15,806 bases of DNA from DATFAS01 sp035254305 (GCA_035254305.1 DATFAS010000173.1:1-15806), one strand, 5' to 3'; numbered from the stretch's first letter, positions 1-7,749 are shown. Notes: generated by a model from the sequence alone, not told the origin. Translations and numbers: made by a program.

Positions 1-2
1 AT

Positions 3-641
3 TGGATGATCTTCTCTGTAGTCGGTGCCATGTTTACCGGTTTTGTTGGTATTGCATACTATCACCAGCAAGGGATTAAACTAGACGATCCTGAAACGGT
101 TTTTATCCAATTGAGTGAAATTCTTTTCCATCCGATCATGACGGGATTCCTATTAGCAGCGATCCTGGCTGCGATTATGAGTACGATTTCTTCTCAGTTG
201 TTGGTGACTTCAAGTTCATTAACCGAAGACATGTACAAAACATTCTTCCGACGTTCGGCAACGGATAAAGAGCTTGTGTTCATAGGGCGTCTTTCTGTTC
301 TCCTTGTTGCAATCCTTGCCCTTTCTTTGGCTTGGAGCAAAAATGGCACGATTCTTTCCCTAGTCGGCTATGCTTGGGCAGGTTTTGGCGCTTCCTTCGG
401 TCCGATCATCCTAGTAAGTCTTTATTGGAATCGTATGACCAAATGGGGAGCCTTAGCAGGAATGCTCGCAGGAGCCATAACCGTGATTGTCTGGACTCAG
501 TTTCCAGCACTTAAAGATATTTATGAGATGATTCCAGGCTTTGCTGCCAACCTGATCGCGATTGTAGGAGTCAGCTTACTGACACCTAAACCGGATGAAG
601 GTGTTCAAGGCTTATTTGAAAAGTATAAAAAAATAGCATAG
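3..641 (+). CDS. putP: Sodium/proline symporter (SSS family), C-terminal part
   Basis: Partial at the left edge; the reading frame is open from the first bases, so the ATG at 6 is internal rather than the start. The visible ~212 residues are the last transmembrane segments of a sodium:solute symporter. Hydrophobic helices are interrupted by the segment SSLTEDMYKTFFRR, which is typical of PutP-type proline permeases, and by a conserved WAGFGASFGPI stretch. Full-length family members are about 490-510 residues with 12-13 helices, so roughly the first 290 residues lie outside the window. Role known for the family: Na+-coupled uptake of proline across the cytoplasmic membrane for nutrition or osmoprotection. 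Other SSS members (pantothenate PanF, OpuE) are possible, but the C-terminal wording fits PutP/OpuE best. A strong terminator follows 12 nt after the stop. Confidence 0.82.
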   Translation, partial: WMIFSVVGAMFTGFVGIAYYHQQGIKLDDPETVFIQLSEILFHPIMTGFLLAAILAAIMSTISSQLLVTSSSLTEDMYKTFFRRSATDKELVFIGRLSVLLVAILALSLAWSKNGTILSLVGYAWAGFGASFGPIILVSLYWNRMTKWGALAGMLAGAITVIVWTQFPALKDIYEMIPGFAANLIAIVGVSLLTPKPDEGVQGLFEKYKKIA

Positions 642-653
642 ATTTTTGATAGA

Positions 654-700
654 GGGCTTCTTGGGGGAAATAGAAAATAAAATCCCGAGAGGCCCTTTTT
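654..700 (+). terminator. Rho-independent terminator after putP
   Basis: A 12-bp stem (654-665 with 684-695, two G-T wobbles) is closed by an 18-nt A-rich loop and followed by a T run at 696-700. It lies directly after the symporter stop codon, so the symporter is transcribed separately from the downstream hydrolase. Confidence 0.85.
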
Positions 701-817
701 AACCATTTAATCAATCCAGCTATTATCGATTCAGATCAATAGTTATAGGAAGTTTGGATAAAAAAAGTTATAATTTTGTAAAATGGTTTAAATATCCACA
801 TAACAAGGGGAAAGAAA

Positions 818-1723
818 ATGGAGCTTATTCCAATCAAAGATCATATTTATTATTTTAAGGCGGCAGTAAATATAGGTGTTCTTAAAGGGGAAAAGGGTGT
901 TATTGTTATTGACACTGGGCTGGATAAAGCAGCGGGAAGTAAAATCGATAAGTTGATCCAATCGTGGAATTCTACACTTTTACATATCATAAATACCCAT
1001 TCACATGCCGATCATTTTGGTGGGAACCACTTGTTATTAAAGAGGTATCCTGACGCGCAGGTGTGGGCTCCTACAATGGAGGAGGCATTCATTCAAAATC
1101 CAGAATTAGAAGGGATTTGTCTGTTCTCAGGAGCCAATCCCCCCAAGGAACTACAAGGTAAGTTTCTGAAGGCTGAACGTTCCAAGATAGATCATATAAT
1201 TAATGGGGATTTCTCGATTGACGAATGGCCATTTAATATTTCATTTGTACCCGGACATGCCCATCAACAAATTTCTATTCATGTGAACGGGGTTTGTTTT
1301 GCTGGGGACTGTTACTTTGGCCGGGAGATTGTTAAGAAACATAAAATCCCATTCCTCGTTGATGCAGACCTTACGCTGGAATCATTAGACCGATTATTAA
1401 ATAGTGATAGTGAGTTCTACGTTCCTGGGCATGGGGAGATGGAGAGTAGAGAAAAGGTACAAGAGACCCTTCGATTCAATAAGGAATGGCATCTCGATAA
1501 TTTGAAAAGGGTACAACACCTGATTGAATGGGAGGACAATGGCTTAACAACCGACCAAGTAGTGGCTGGCTTAGCTGAACTTCACGGGATTGTTATTGAT
1601 AATATGACATCCTATGTCCTTTACCAAACGGCTGTTTTAGGATACCTTCGTTCGCTGCATGCAAGAGAGATCGTTGAAGTTTCATTTTACAAAAATAGCT
1701 GGAGATGGAGGAAGGGGCACTAA
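818..1723 (+). CDS. Metallo-beta-lactamase-fold hydrolase
   Basis: 301 residues, ATG start with an AAGGGGAAAG ribosome binding site ending 4-5 nt upstream. The N-terminal part carries the family signature HSHADH (His61, His63, Asp65, His66). Further ligands follow in order: His147 in PGHAH, Asp164 in FAGD and His205 in VPGHGE. This is a complete binuclear metal site of the MBL fold. The substrate cannot be read from sequence. The C-terminal ~90 residues form a helical tail with winged-helix-like character (TTDQVVAGLAELHG), as in many thiolesterase or quinolinase-like MBL hydrolases. No signal peptide, so cytoplasmic. Monocistronic by context: terminators or convergent genes on both sides. Its stop overlaps the convergent DUF2512-like gene by 4 nt. 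Confidence 0.85.
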   Translation: MELIPIKDHIYYFKAAVNIGVLKGEKGVIVIDTGLDKAAGSKIDKLIQSWNSTLLHIINTHSHADHFGGNHLLLKRYPDAQVWAPTMEEAFIQNPELEGICLFSGANPPKELQGKFLKAERSKIDHIINGDFSIDEWPFNISFVPGHAHQQISIHVNGVCFAGDCYFGREIVKKHKIPFLVDADLTLESLDRLLNSDSEFYVPGHGEMESREKVQETLRFNKEWHLDNLKRVQHLIEWEDNGLTTDQVVAGLAELHGIVIDNMTSYVLYQTAVLGYLRSLHAREIVEVSFYKNSWRWRKGH

Positions 1724-2088
1724 TCCGCCCTTTGCCACGAAAGTATTCTCTGATGCATAAAAAATTCTCCAATACCTAGGAAGAGTCCAATCACCAACGC
1801 ACCTAGAAGTGGAATTCGGGAGCCAATAAAGAGGAATTGACTTAACCAGGTGAACGTGATCATAAATAGTCCACCTTGAATAGTAGAGGATACGAGTCCA
1901 AACAAAGGAAGAATGATTTCATCCGCTGCAAGTCCAATGCCTATGAAAACTACACTAAGTAGGAACGGGACAACCCAGGATGAATAGAAGATACCTAAAG
2001 GGAAATGTTTTGGAAATAAATAAAGTATAAGAGGAAAGTAGCTGATTTTAAATATAAAATTGACGCCGACACGTCTAGACCTGTCCAT
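1720..2088 (-). CDS. Small membrane protein, DUF2512 (YndM-like)
   Basis: 122 residues from the ATG at 2088, chosen because AGGAGGTG lies about 10 nt upstream. The longer frame back to 2154 has no comparable ribosome binding site. Four hydrophobic segments are visible (starting near FKISYFPLILYLF, SSWVVPFLLSVVFIGIGL, TIQGGLFMITFTWLSQFLF and IPLLGALVIGLFLGIGEFF). The pattern GLAADEIILPLFG followed by a late GEFFMHQ resembles the DUF2512/YndM family of small Bacillales integral membrane proteins, whose function is unknown. The stop codon overlaps the 3' end of the convergent MBL gene by 4 nt, and no separate terminator is visible. Family assignment is from recall of the motif order and is moderate. 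Confidence 0.65.
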   Translation of the reverse strand: MDRSRRVGVNFIFKISYFPLILYLFPKHFPLGIFYSSWVVPFLLSVVFIGIGLAADEIILPLFGLVSSTIQGGLFMITFTWLSQFLFIGSRIPLLGALVIGLFLGIGEFFMHQRILSWQRAD

Positions 2089-2169
2089 GGTTGTGTTACA
2101 CCTCCTCTTTTGTATTATCATTAGGATAAGCCGATTTATTATGTGTTCATTCAATTATCAGATTACTGT

Positions 2170-2198
2170 TTGACAAATTTCAAATAGTGCGCTAGAAT
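2170..2198 (+). promoter_or_regulatory. Sigma-A promoter of leuA
   Basis: A perfect -35 box TTGACA (2170-2175), 17-bp spacer and -10 box TAGAAT (2193-2198, one mismatch to TATAAT). Transcription would start near 2205, just ahead of the T-box leader. Confidence 0.85.
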
Positions 2199-2221
2199 AC
2201 TTAAAATAGTAAAATACTTTG

Positions 2222-2490
2222 AAAAGGAATAGTAGGATTTTAGAAGCGATCAGAGAGCTGTTGGGTGGTGCGAAACAGCCGCGAATACTATCCGAACTCG
2301 CCTTGGAGTAGCTCACTGAAATTTAGGTAGTAGGTGACGCCGGATCCTAACCGTTAGCTTAGGAGGATATAAGGTTATTTTAACCCGTATCTGTTGGAGT
2401 GCATACCGTGATTGGTTATGAACTAGAGTGGTACCGCGTAAGATGTAAACAGTCTTTCGTCTCTATATTTAGAGATGAAAGGCTTTTTTA
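2222..2490 (+). promoter_or_regulatory. T-box leader, tRNA-Leu specific
   Basis: Transcribed leader with the standard T-box parts. Stem I contains a GGTGGTGCGAAA distal loop region, and the specifier triplet CTC (2297-2299) sits in GAACTCGCC, followed by GGAGTAGC. The T-box core AGAGTGGTACCGCG is at 2425-2438. The leader ends in a terminator hairpin, stem 2451-2464 with 2471-2484, then T's to 2489. CTC is a leucine codon, and the TGGT bulge (2429-2432) can pair with the ACCA end of an uncharged tRNA with discriminator A. Known mechanism: uncharged tRNA-Leu stabilises the antiterminator, so leuA is transcribed only when leucine is short. Stem I boundaries are approximate. Confidence 0.93.
2451..2490 (+). 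terminator. Regulated terminator of the leucine T-box
   Basis: A 14-bp stem (2451-2464 with 2471-2484, two G-T wobbles), 6-nt loop ATATTT and T-run. The 5' arm starts 12 nt after the T-box core, so formation is mutually exclusive with the antiterminator. An in-frame ATG at 2475 lies inside this hairpin and is not the start of leuA. Confidence 0.88.
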
Positions 2491-2528
2491 TTTTTCCATA
2501 CATTAAAATAAAAAGGGTGAGTGTGGCT

Positions 2529-4202
2529 ATGAAAAACTATGACAAATATTCCAGAAGTTACTTTATGCCTCCAGTGAAAAGTATGAAATGGACAGAAAAG
2601 GAATATATCACTAAAGCTCCAATATGGTGCAGCGTGGATCTTCGCGATGGAAATCAGGCATTGATCATTCCTATGAGCTTAGAAGAGAAGTTGGAATATT
2701 TCCAGCTACTTTTGAAAATTGGATTTAAGGAAATTGAAGTGGGATTTCCTGCAGCATCGGAAACAGAATTTGAATTCCTACGCACATTGATTGAACAGAA
2801 TTTGATCCCAGACGATGTAACCATTCAAGTGTTAACACAGTCGAGAGAGCATATTATTGAAAAAACCTTCGAAGCATTAAGAGGTGCGAAGAAGGCTGTG
2901 GTTCATCTATACAACTCAACCTCTGTTTCTCAAAGGGAGCAGGTATTTAGAAAATCAAAAGAAGAGATTATCGATATTGCCATCACAGGCGCCAAGCTTT
3001 TAAAGAAATATGCAGAAGAAACTGAAGGGAACTTCCAATTCCAATATTCACCAGAGAGCTTCACGGGTACGGAAATTGAGTTCGCACTTGAAATCAGTAA
3101 TCGAGTACTCGATGTTTGGCAGCCAACAGCAGACAACAAGGTGATTATTAATCTTCCAGCTACCGTGTCACTTTCCTTACCTCACGTCTACGCTAGCCAA
3201 GTTGAATATATGAATGATCATTTGAACTACCGCGAAAATGTGATTATTTCCCTTCATCCTCATAATGATAGAGGAACAGGTGTTGCGGATGCAGAACTAG
3301 GAATGCTGGCTGGAGCTGACAGAGTGGAAGGAACATTGTTTGGAAATGGGGAAAGAACAGGGAATGTTGACATTGTCACACTTGCTCTCAATATGTTTTC
3401 ACATGGTGTAAATCCACAGCTTCATTTTGAAAATCTCCAAGAGATTGCTGCTGATTATGAACGCCTAACAAGAATGAAGGTTAGTCAGAGACATCCTTAT
3501 GCTGGTGAACTTGTCTTTACCGCCTTCTCTGGGTCACACCAAGATGCGATTGCGAAGGGGATCAAATGGCGTGAAGAGGAAGAACGTCAATATTGGACCG
3601 TACCTTATCTTCCTATTGATCCAAAGGATATTGGTAGAGAGTATGAGGGAGATATTATCCGTATTAACAGCCAGTCTGGTAAAGGCGGAATTGCCTACAT
3701 TCTTGAGCAGAAGTATGGGCTTGATCTACCACAGAAAATGCGTGAGCACTTCGGTTATTGTGTGAAAAACGTATCGGATCGTCTGCACAAGGAGCTTATG
3801 CCGGATGAAATCTATGCCATTTTCCGAGAGGAATATGTTAATGTTAAGGCTCCGATAGAGTTTGTGAGTTTTAGTTCTGCGAAACAAGAGGATTTTGAAA
3901 CAGCTGTCTCCATTCGAGTGAAGGAAGAGACCCAAGAATTCGTGGGTACAGGAGATGGGCGATTGGATGCGATTAGCAACGGAATTCAGAATAATCTAGG
4001 CATTACATTCTCTAATTTAGTATACAGTGAGCATGCTCTTGAGATTGGGTCGAAATCACAGGCTGTCGCCTATATTGGGATTACGGCTGAGGATGGAACC
4101 GTGTATTGGGGATGCGGGATCGATGTAGATATTATGACAAGTTCGGTAAAAGCACTATTTAGTGCAGTGAATAAAATGGTCATCAACAGCCCTGAAGCTT
4201 AA
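2529..4202 (+). CDS. leuA: 2-isopropylmalate synthase, long form
   Basis: 557 residues. Start at 2529 (MKNYDKYSRSYF) because the upstream in-frame ATG lies in the T-box terminator. AAGGGTGAG about 10 nt upstream is a weak but usable ribosome binding site. The enzyme condenses acetyl-CoA with 2-oxoisovalerate to 2-isopropylmalate, the first committed step of leucine synthesis, in the cytoplasm. A TIM-barrel catalytic domain (residues ~30-320) carries DLRDGNQAL (Arg39, Asp40), the metal site HPHND (His243, His245, Asn246, Asp247) and GNGERTGN (272-279). A linker follows, and a C-terminal LeuA dimer/leucine-feedback domain covers ~430-555. The length and the KMKWTEKEYITKAPIWCSVDLRDGNQAL-type N-terminus place it in the ~560-aa class typical of Actinobacteria and some Bacillota, not the ~515-aa B. 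subtilis class. It stands alone, without leuBCD, under its own leucine T-box. Confidence 0.95.
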   Translation: MKNYDKYSRSYFMPPVKSMKWTEKEYITKAPIWCSVDLRDGNQALIIPMSLEEKLEYFQLLLKIGFKEIEVGFPAASETEFEFLRTLIEQNLIPDDVTIQVLTQSREHIIEKTFEALRGAKKAVVHLYNSTSVSQREQVFRKSKEEIIDIAITGAKLLKKYAEETEGNFQFQYSPESFTGTEIEFALEISNRVLDVWQPTADNKVIINLPATVSLSLPHVYASQVEYMNDHLNYRENVIISLHPHNDRGTGVADAELGMLAGADRVEGTLFGNGERTGNVDIVTLALNMFSHGVNPQLHFENLQEIAADYERLTRMKVSQRHPYAGELVFTAFSGSHQDAIAKGIKWREEEERQYWTVPYLPIDPKDIGREYEGDIIRINSQSGKGGIAYILEQKYGLDLPQKMREHFGYCVKNVSDRLHKELMPDEIYAIFREEYVNVKAPIEFVSFSSAKQEDFETAVSIRVKEETQEFVGTGDGRLDAISNGIQNNLGITFSNLVYSEHALEIGSKSQAVAYIGITAEDGTVYWGCGIDVDIMTSSVKALFSAVNKMVINSPEA

Positions 4203-4209
4203 AGACTTT

Positions 4210-4241
4210 AGACGTTTCCACTTATGTGGAGGCGTCTTTTT
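4210..4241 (+). terminator. Rho-independent terminator of leuA
   Basis: A 12-bp stem (4210-4221 with 4226-4237, two wobbles), loop TTAT, then T's to 4241, starting 8 nt after the leuA stop. Confidence 0.88.
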
Positions 4242-4247
4242 GGTTAT

Positions 4248-4275
4248 AAAAAAAAGGAACAAGCTTGTTGTTCCC
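4248..4275 (-). terminator. Terminator of the minus-strand small membrane protein
   Basis: Read on the minus strand: GGAACAA, 5-nt loop, TTGTTCC (arms 4268-4274 and 4256-4262) followed by eight T's (complement of the A run 4248-4255). It sits 24 nt past the stop of the 75-aa gene and supports that gene being real. Confidence 0.75.
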
Positions 4276-4298
4276 GGTCCTTAGGCACTATAATTTGG

Positions 4299-4526
4299 TT
4301 AGAAATCTTCGTCTCGATCAGCTGATCCGAACAAATCGGGAAGAGCAGTCTCTATGGAATGCAAAATACTAAATGCTAGAAAGTAGTTGATCACCAAAAC
4401 CGCGAACAAACTATGAAAACTACTAAATACTAAATTGTGATGATACCCACGCAAAAGCATAACCAATTGGTTTTCAATGGACAGGAACGTAAAACAAAGA
4501 ATCACTGATGCACCTAATTTAAACAT
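4299..4526 (-). CDS. Small membrane protein, unknown function
   Basis: 75 residues, not recognised. Two hydrophobic stretches (residues ~3-25 and ~38-58) suggest two membrane segments; the C-terminus is acidic (DLFGSADRDEDF). Support for it being a gene comes from its surroundings. GAGGG lies about 7 nt before the ATG, a TATAAT-type -10 box is about 30 bp upstream, and a clear minus-strand terminator lies right after the stop. It is divergent from the EcsC-family gene and convergent with leuA. No function can be inferred. Confidence 0.6.
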   Translation of the reverse strand: MFKLGASVILCFTFLSIENQLVMLLRGYHHNLVFSSFHSLFAVLVINYFLAFSILHSIETALPDLFGSADRDEDF

Positions 4527-4556
4527 TACGTTTCCCTCGATTTTTCATTTGATTAC

Positions 4557-4586
4557 ATTATATGATAAAATTCTCCGATGTGGCAG
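4557..4586 (-). promoter_or_regulatory. Candidate promoter of the 75-aa gene
   Basis: On the minus strand a -10 box TATAAT (complement of 4557-4562) lies 18 bp downstream of CTGCCA (complement of 4581-4586, 4 of 6 matches to TTGACA). The -10 is perfect, the -35 weak. Confidence 0.45.
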
Positions 4587-4599
4587 TGATCAACTTCAC

Positions 4600-4623
4600 T
4601 CATTCAGTTGATTCATTTAATCA
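4600..4623. repeat. Inverted repeat upstream of the EcsC-family gene
   Basis: ATCAACT and AGTTGAT form a perfect 7-bp inverted repeat with a short spacer, about 25-45 bp before the ribosome binding site of the EcsC-family gene. It could be an operator; this is a weak call with approximate ends. Confidence 0.25.
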
Positions 4624-4643
4624 AATAGATTCAGGAGGTAGTA

Positions 4644-5363
4644 ATGACTCCCTATGAACAAAAGGCTTTATACGAAGTCGTGGCGTGGAAACGAAAGGTT
4701 AATCAGCGTTCTAATCTGTTTCAACGTCTATCAAAAAAGGCTCAAACCAAGATCAATAGCTTAATCCCAGTTCAGGTCCATCACTTCATCACCGAGAGTA
4801 TTCGCAAACTTGTTCAAGTGACATTATTTGGTTCGGAATATACAACAAAAGCAAAGGATGTAGGGCAGTTAACCTTAGAGGAACGGGAACACCAAGTGGC
4901 AAGAACATTGGAAGTGTATACACGCACAGCCATCATAGAAGGGGCGAGTACAGGGGCAGCAGGATTGCTAATTGGTCTCGCTGACTTTCCTCTGCTACTC
5001 ACCATAAAAATGAAATTTCTCTTTGAAGTAGCCTCTATCTATGGTTTTGATGTGAAACAGTATGAAGAACGGTTATTTATCCTTCATGTATTTCAATTGG
5101 CCTTTTCAAGTGACGAGCATCAGCGAGATCTCCTACATACCATGGAACAGTGGGATGCCCATAAGGATGAGCTGCAAGCAGTAGATTGGCAAAAGCTTCA
5201 GCAGGAGTATAGGGATTACATTGATCTAACGAAAATGCTGCAGTTGGTACCGGGTATTGGGGCGATTGTTGGAGCCTATGCAAATAATAAGCTGCTGCAG
5301 CATCTAGGGGAGACAGCTATGAATGCTTACCGGTTACGGTTGTTTAACTTAGAGGGAAAATAA
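4644..5363 (+). CDS. EcsC family protein
   Basis: 239 residues, ATG start with AGGAGG five nt upstream. The length equals that of the third gene product of the B. subtilis ecsABC operon (about 236 aa). The family hallmark is the central segment from EGASTGAAGLLIGLADFPLLL onward (about residues 99-135), a glycine- and alanine-rich hydrophobic stretch followed by KMKFLFEVASIYGFD. A second hydrophobic segment follows near residues 201-215 (LVPGIGAIVGAYAN). The N-terminal 60 residues are basic and helical. EcsC's biochemical role is unknown; it is a likely membrane-associated protein. Here it is not next to ecsA/ecsB transporter genes, so it is probably a paralog rather than ecsC itself. Its last 15 nt overlap the 3' end of the convergent cysteine-desulfurase-like gene. 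Confidence 0.85.
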   Translation: MTPYEQKALYEVVAWKRKVNQRSNLFQRLSKKAQTKINSLIPVQVHHFITESIRKLVQVTLFGSEYTTKAKDVGQLTLEEREHQVARTLEVYTRTAIIEGASTGAAGLLIGLADFPLLLTIKMKFLFEVASIYGFDVKQYEERLFILHVFQLAFSSDEHQRDLLHTMEQWDAHKDELQAVDWQKLQQEYRDYIDLTKMLQLVPGIGAIVGAYANNKLLQHLGETAMNAYRLRLFNLEGK

Positions 5364-6848
5364 TTGGGTAAGACTAATGGGATAGGTATTTTTCAGTTGA
5401 TCGAAATCATTTTTCCCTGGGTCATATCGGTAATCCTTCGTCCATTCTTCATGCTGCTCAACAATGCGATTAAGGGCTTTAAGAATGAAGTTAACCTCTT
5501 CGTCGGTCATTATTGGATGGATCGAAAGTCGAACCCAGCCTGGTTTATGTGATAGATCATTATGATCAATTTGCTTCATAATTTCGGTTGATGTTTTCTG
5601 ATCTAGATGAAATAAATAGTGACCATAGGTTCCAGCGCAGGAGCAGCCGCCTCTCACTTGAATTCCAAAGCGATCATTTAGTAATTTCACAACGAGTTGG
5701 TAGTGGATGCCCTCGATAAGGAAGGAAACGATCCCCAAACGATCTATACAGTCGCCCTGTAGGATGTGGAGCCTGGGTATTTTGCGCATACCGGTTAACA
5801 ACCGTTCAAGTAATACTTTTTCCCTCCTTAGCATGGAGTGAACGCCCATTTTTTCTTTTAATTTAATACATAGCGCTGCTCGAATCCCCTGTAGAAAGCC
5901 AGGAGTACCGCCGTCTTCACGAATTTCTAGATCCGAGAAATAGTGCCGCCCGCCCCAAGGATCGGTCCAATTGACGGTTCCTCCCCCCGGATGATCGGGA
6001 ATGTGGTTTTTATACAACTTTGAATCAAAGAGAAGAACCCCACTGCTTCCAGGCCCACCCAAAAACTTATGAGGAGAAAAGAAGATGCCGTCAAGCTTCT
6101 CTAAGGGCGACCTTGGATGCATATCGATCTTGACATAGGGGGCAGATGCGGAAAAATCAACAAAACAGGTTCCCCCATACTGATGCATGAGCCGTGCTAA
6201 TTGGTAGTAAGGAGGCTGGATGCCGGTCACATTGGAACAGGCAGTGAATGAACCAATTTTGTGTTTGCGATGCCTATTTTGTTCAAGCAGGTACTTCAGC
6301 TGTTTGGGATCAATACAGCCATCTGCTTTCGGTTCTAGGATGACGACATCACCCACTGTCTCCATCCAAGATAGCTGGTTGGAGTGGTGCTCCATATGTG
6401 TGATAAAAATGATTGGGCGGTCTTCCTCAGGTAATTTTAGCTCGTCCTTATAAGCTTCAGGTAGGCGCAGTCCGAGAATTCGCTGCAGTTTATTGACAGC
6501 AGCGGTCATTCCAGAGCCAGTAAGGATGAGGGCATCGGTAGGTGCTGCATGTACGTGCTTTTTGATAATTTGCCCAGCATGGTGATAGGCTTGGGTCATT
6601 GTGGTACCGGTCACATTCGATTCAGTATGGGTATTAGCAACATAGGGGCCGAAGTCCTCCGCTATTTTCCTTTCAATGGGTCGATATAAGCGGCCGCTTG
6701 CTGTCCAATCGGCATAGATGATTTTTTTTCTCCCATAAGGTGATTGAAAATAATGATGAATACCAATGGTATCGTTTCGATAGGGTTGAAAGTAGTCCTC
6801 GGTCTGTCCGAAAAGACAAGAGGTTCTAATCTTTTCCATCCATGACAT
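5349..6848 (-). CDS. Class V aminotransferase / cysteine-desulfurase-like PLP enzyme
   Basis: 499 residues, ATG preceded by AAGGAGGA with ~7-nt spacing. The fold-type I PLP signature is complete. An ADWTASG N-terminal motif is followed by GSGMTAAVNK (about 111-120), HMEHHSNQLSW with the ring-stacking His (154), Asp231 in DFSASAPY and the Schiff-base Lys261 in SPHKFLGG. The cysteine-containing loop RGGCSCAGTYG (Cys402, Cys404) is where group II desulfurases (SufS/Csd) carry the catalytic cysteine. It is longer than SufS (~406 aa), with ~25 extra residues at the N-terminus and a long C-terminal tail. Likely reaction: removal of sulfur or an amino group from cysteine or a related amino acid, in the cytoplasm; the true substrate is unknown. 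The DsrE-like gene lies 158 bp upstream on the same strand, suggesting sulfur handling. No symbol can be assigned safely. Confidence 0.85.
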   Translation of the reverse strand: MSWMEKIRTSCLFGQTEDYFQPYRNDTIGIHHYFQSPYGRKKIIYADWTASGRLYRPIERKIAEDFGPYVANTHTESNVTGTTMTQAYHHAGQIIKKHVHAAPTDALILTGSGMTAAVNKLQRILGLRLPEAYKDELKLPEEDRPIIFITHMEHHSNQLSWMETVGDVVILEPKADGCIDPKQLKYLLEQNRHRKHKIGSFTACSNVTGIQPPYYQLARLMHQYGGTCFVDFSASAPYVKIDMHPRSPLEKLDGIFFSPHKFLGGPGSSGVLLFDSKLYKNHIPDHPGGGTVNWTDPWGGRHYFSDLEIREDGGTPGFLQGIRAALCIKLKEKMGVHSMLRREKVLLERLLTGMRKIPRLHILQGDCIDRLGIVSFLIEGIHYQLVVKLLNDRFGIQVRGGCSCAGTYGHYLFHLDQKTSTEIMKQIDHNDLSHKPGWVRLSIHPIMTDEEVNFILKALNRIVEQHEEWTKDYRYDPGKNDFDQLKNTYPISLTQLFSL

Positions 6849-6919
6849 GGCATTTCCTCCTTGAACCGTTCAACCTAGGTTATGCAGGTAGCCCAAATGA
6901 AGTTCAGCCCAATGGGAAA

Positions 6920-6937
6920 TTGTCACAATTGAGACAA
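6920..6937. promoter_or_regulatory. Near-perfect 18-bp palindrome upstream of the PLP enzyme gene
   Basis: TTGTCACAATTGAGACAA is palindromic except for one position pair. It lies 72-89 bp before the ATG of the minus-strand desulfurase-like gene, in the gap after the DsrE-like gene. Its form suggests an operator for a dimeric regulator; I do not recognise which one. Confidence 0.4.
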
Positions 6938-7006
6938 GGCCAATTCATAATGATGTTAGCTAGTACCAGTTCTGTATAAGCGGATAGAATAAAAAATTGA
7001 GTATTC

Positions 7007-7483
7007 TTAGATGAATAGCTGCATATCTGTTTCTAGGGCATCCTTCAGATAAGTTTTGGCATCCACAATTTCAACTTCAGGGATAAACTCTTCTTCTTTA
7101 AATCCCATAATTTCAACCGATAATTTACAAGCATAGAATTTAACATTCTTTTTGATGGCCCCTTTTAGAAAGTGAATCAGTTGGGGAGCTTGATCATCTT
7201 CGATCATCTCTAGGAGCATCATTTTTCCTAATCCACTGAAATTCATTTTGGATAGGGGAAGTTGATCAGGCCCCTTGGGAGTAAGCAGGGTCATCATTTT
7301 CTCATAAATGGTCTTATCCTCAAGCGTCATTTTCTCTGGATCACGGAGTAGAAACAATCCCCAAAAAGCAAAAAACATCGTTACATCCACTTCCAGCTCC
7401 CTAGCCGTATTTGCTAGAATCAGTCCAGCCATGGCTTTATCGTATTCACCGCTAAACATAAGAAGATTCATTCGTTTGTTCAA
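7007..7483 (-). CDS. DsrE/DsrF-like sulfur-carrier family protein
   Basis: 158 residues from a TTG at 7483. AAAAGGAG lies 9 nt before this TTG but only 3 nt before the alternative GTG at 7489, so TTG is preferred. The protein has the DsrE-like fold pattern: an N-terminal strand plus LMFSGEYDKAMAGLILANTA, then DVTMFFAFWGLFLL. A conserved FYACKLSVEIMGF segment holds the reactive Cys (about residue 119) in the usual YACxxSxxxMG context. Bacillales relatives include the YrkE type of about 160 residues. The family transfers or binds persulfide sulfur, or acts in thiol redox chemistry in the cytoplasm. It lies upstream of the desulfurase-like gene in the same direction, which is the natural source of persulfide; this partnership is inferred. 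Confidence 0.85.
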   Translation of the reverse strand: MNKRMNLLMFSGEYDKAMAGLILANTARELEVDVTMFFAFWGLFLLRDPEKMTLEDKTIYEKMMTLLTPKGPDQLPLSKMNFSGLGKMMLLEMIEDDQAPQLIHFLKGAIKKNVKFYACKLSVEIMGFKEEEFIPEVEIVDAKTYLKDALETDMQLFI

Positions 7484-7604
7484 TCTCACCAGCTCCTTTT
7501 ATACGTTCAGTTATCTTAGTTTGGTATCATTTGGAATTTTGTATCCAGAAATTTAGCAGTAGGATTTAGTTAATTAGTTGAGTGGTTATCTTCATTTGTT
7601 ACAG

Positions 7605-7634
7605 AGATCGAGTGTGGAGGAATCAACTCGATTT
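7605..7634. repeat. Inverted repeat in the gap before the DsrE-like gene
   Basis: ATCGAGT (7607-7613) and ACTCGAT (7626-7632) form a perfect 7-bp inverted repeat with a 12-nt loop, extendable by a wobble pair. No gene is visible in 7496-7668; the function is unknown. Confidence 0.3.
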
Positions 7635-7668
7635 ATTCAGCTAACGGGAGTTTAGCATGATAGACAAA

Positions 7669-7695
7669 TAAAAAAACAAACCTATTTGGTTTGTT
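7669..7695 (-). terminator. Terminator of the PIG-L deacetylase gene
   Basis: On the minus strand AACAAACC, loop AAATA, GGTTTGTT (arms 7688-7695 and 7675-7682), followed by a T run. It lies about 55 nt after the stop of the deacetylase gene. Confidence 0.75.
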
Positions 7696-7749
7696 AAAGA
7701 AGGTGTCTAATAAAGTAAGAAGAAAACCTTAGCGATCAAATGGTCGTAT

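Noticed and set aside
754..774. Sigma-A promoter for the MBL hydrolase (TTGGAT / TATAAT)
   Set aside because: The -10 is perfect, but the spacer is only 9 bp and no -35 is found at 16-18 bp, so the pair cannot be called.
2475..2528. N-terminal extension of leuA from the ATG at 2475
   Set aside because: The ATG lies inside the T-box terminator hairpin, and the extension is encoded by the terminator and its T run. The start at 2529 matches the family N-terminus.
6220..6453. 77-residue plus-strand frame
   Set aside because: Shadow of the cysteine-desulfurase-like gene on the opposite strand.
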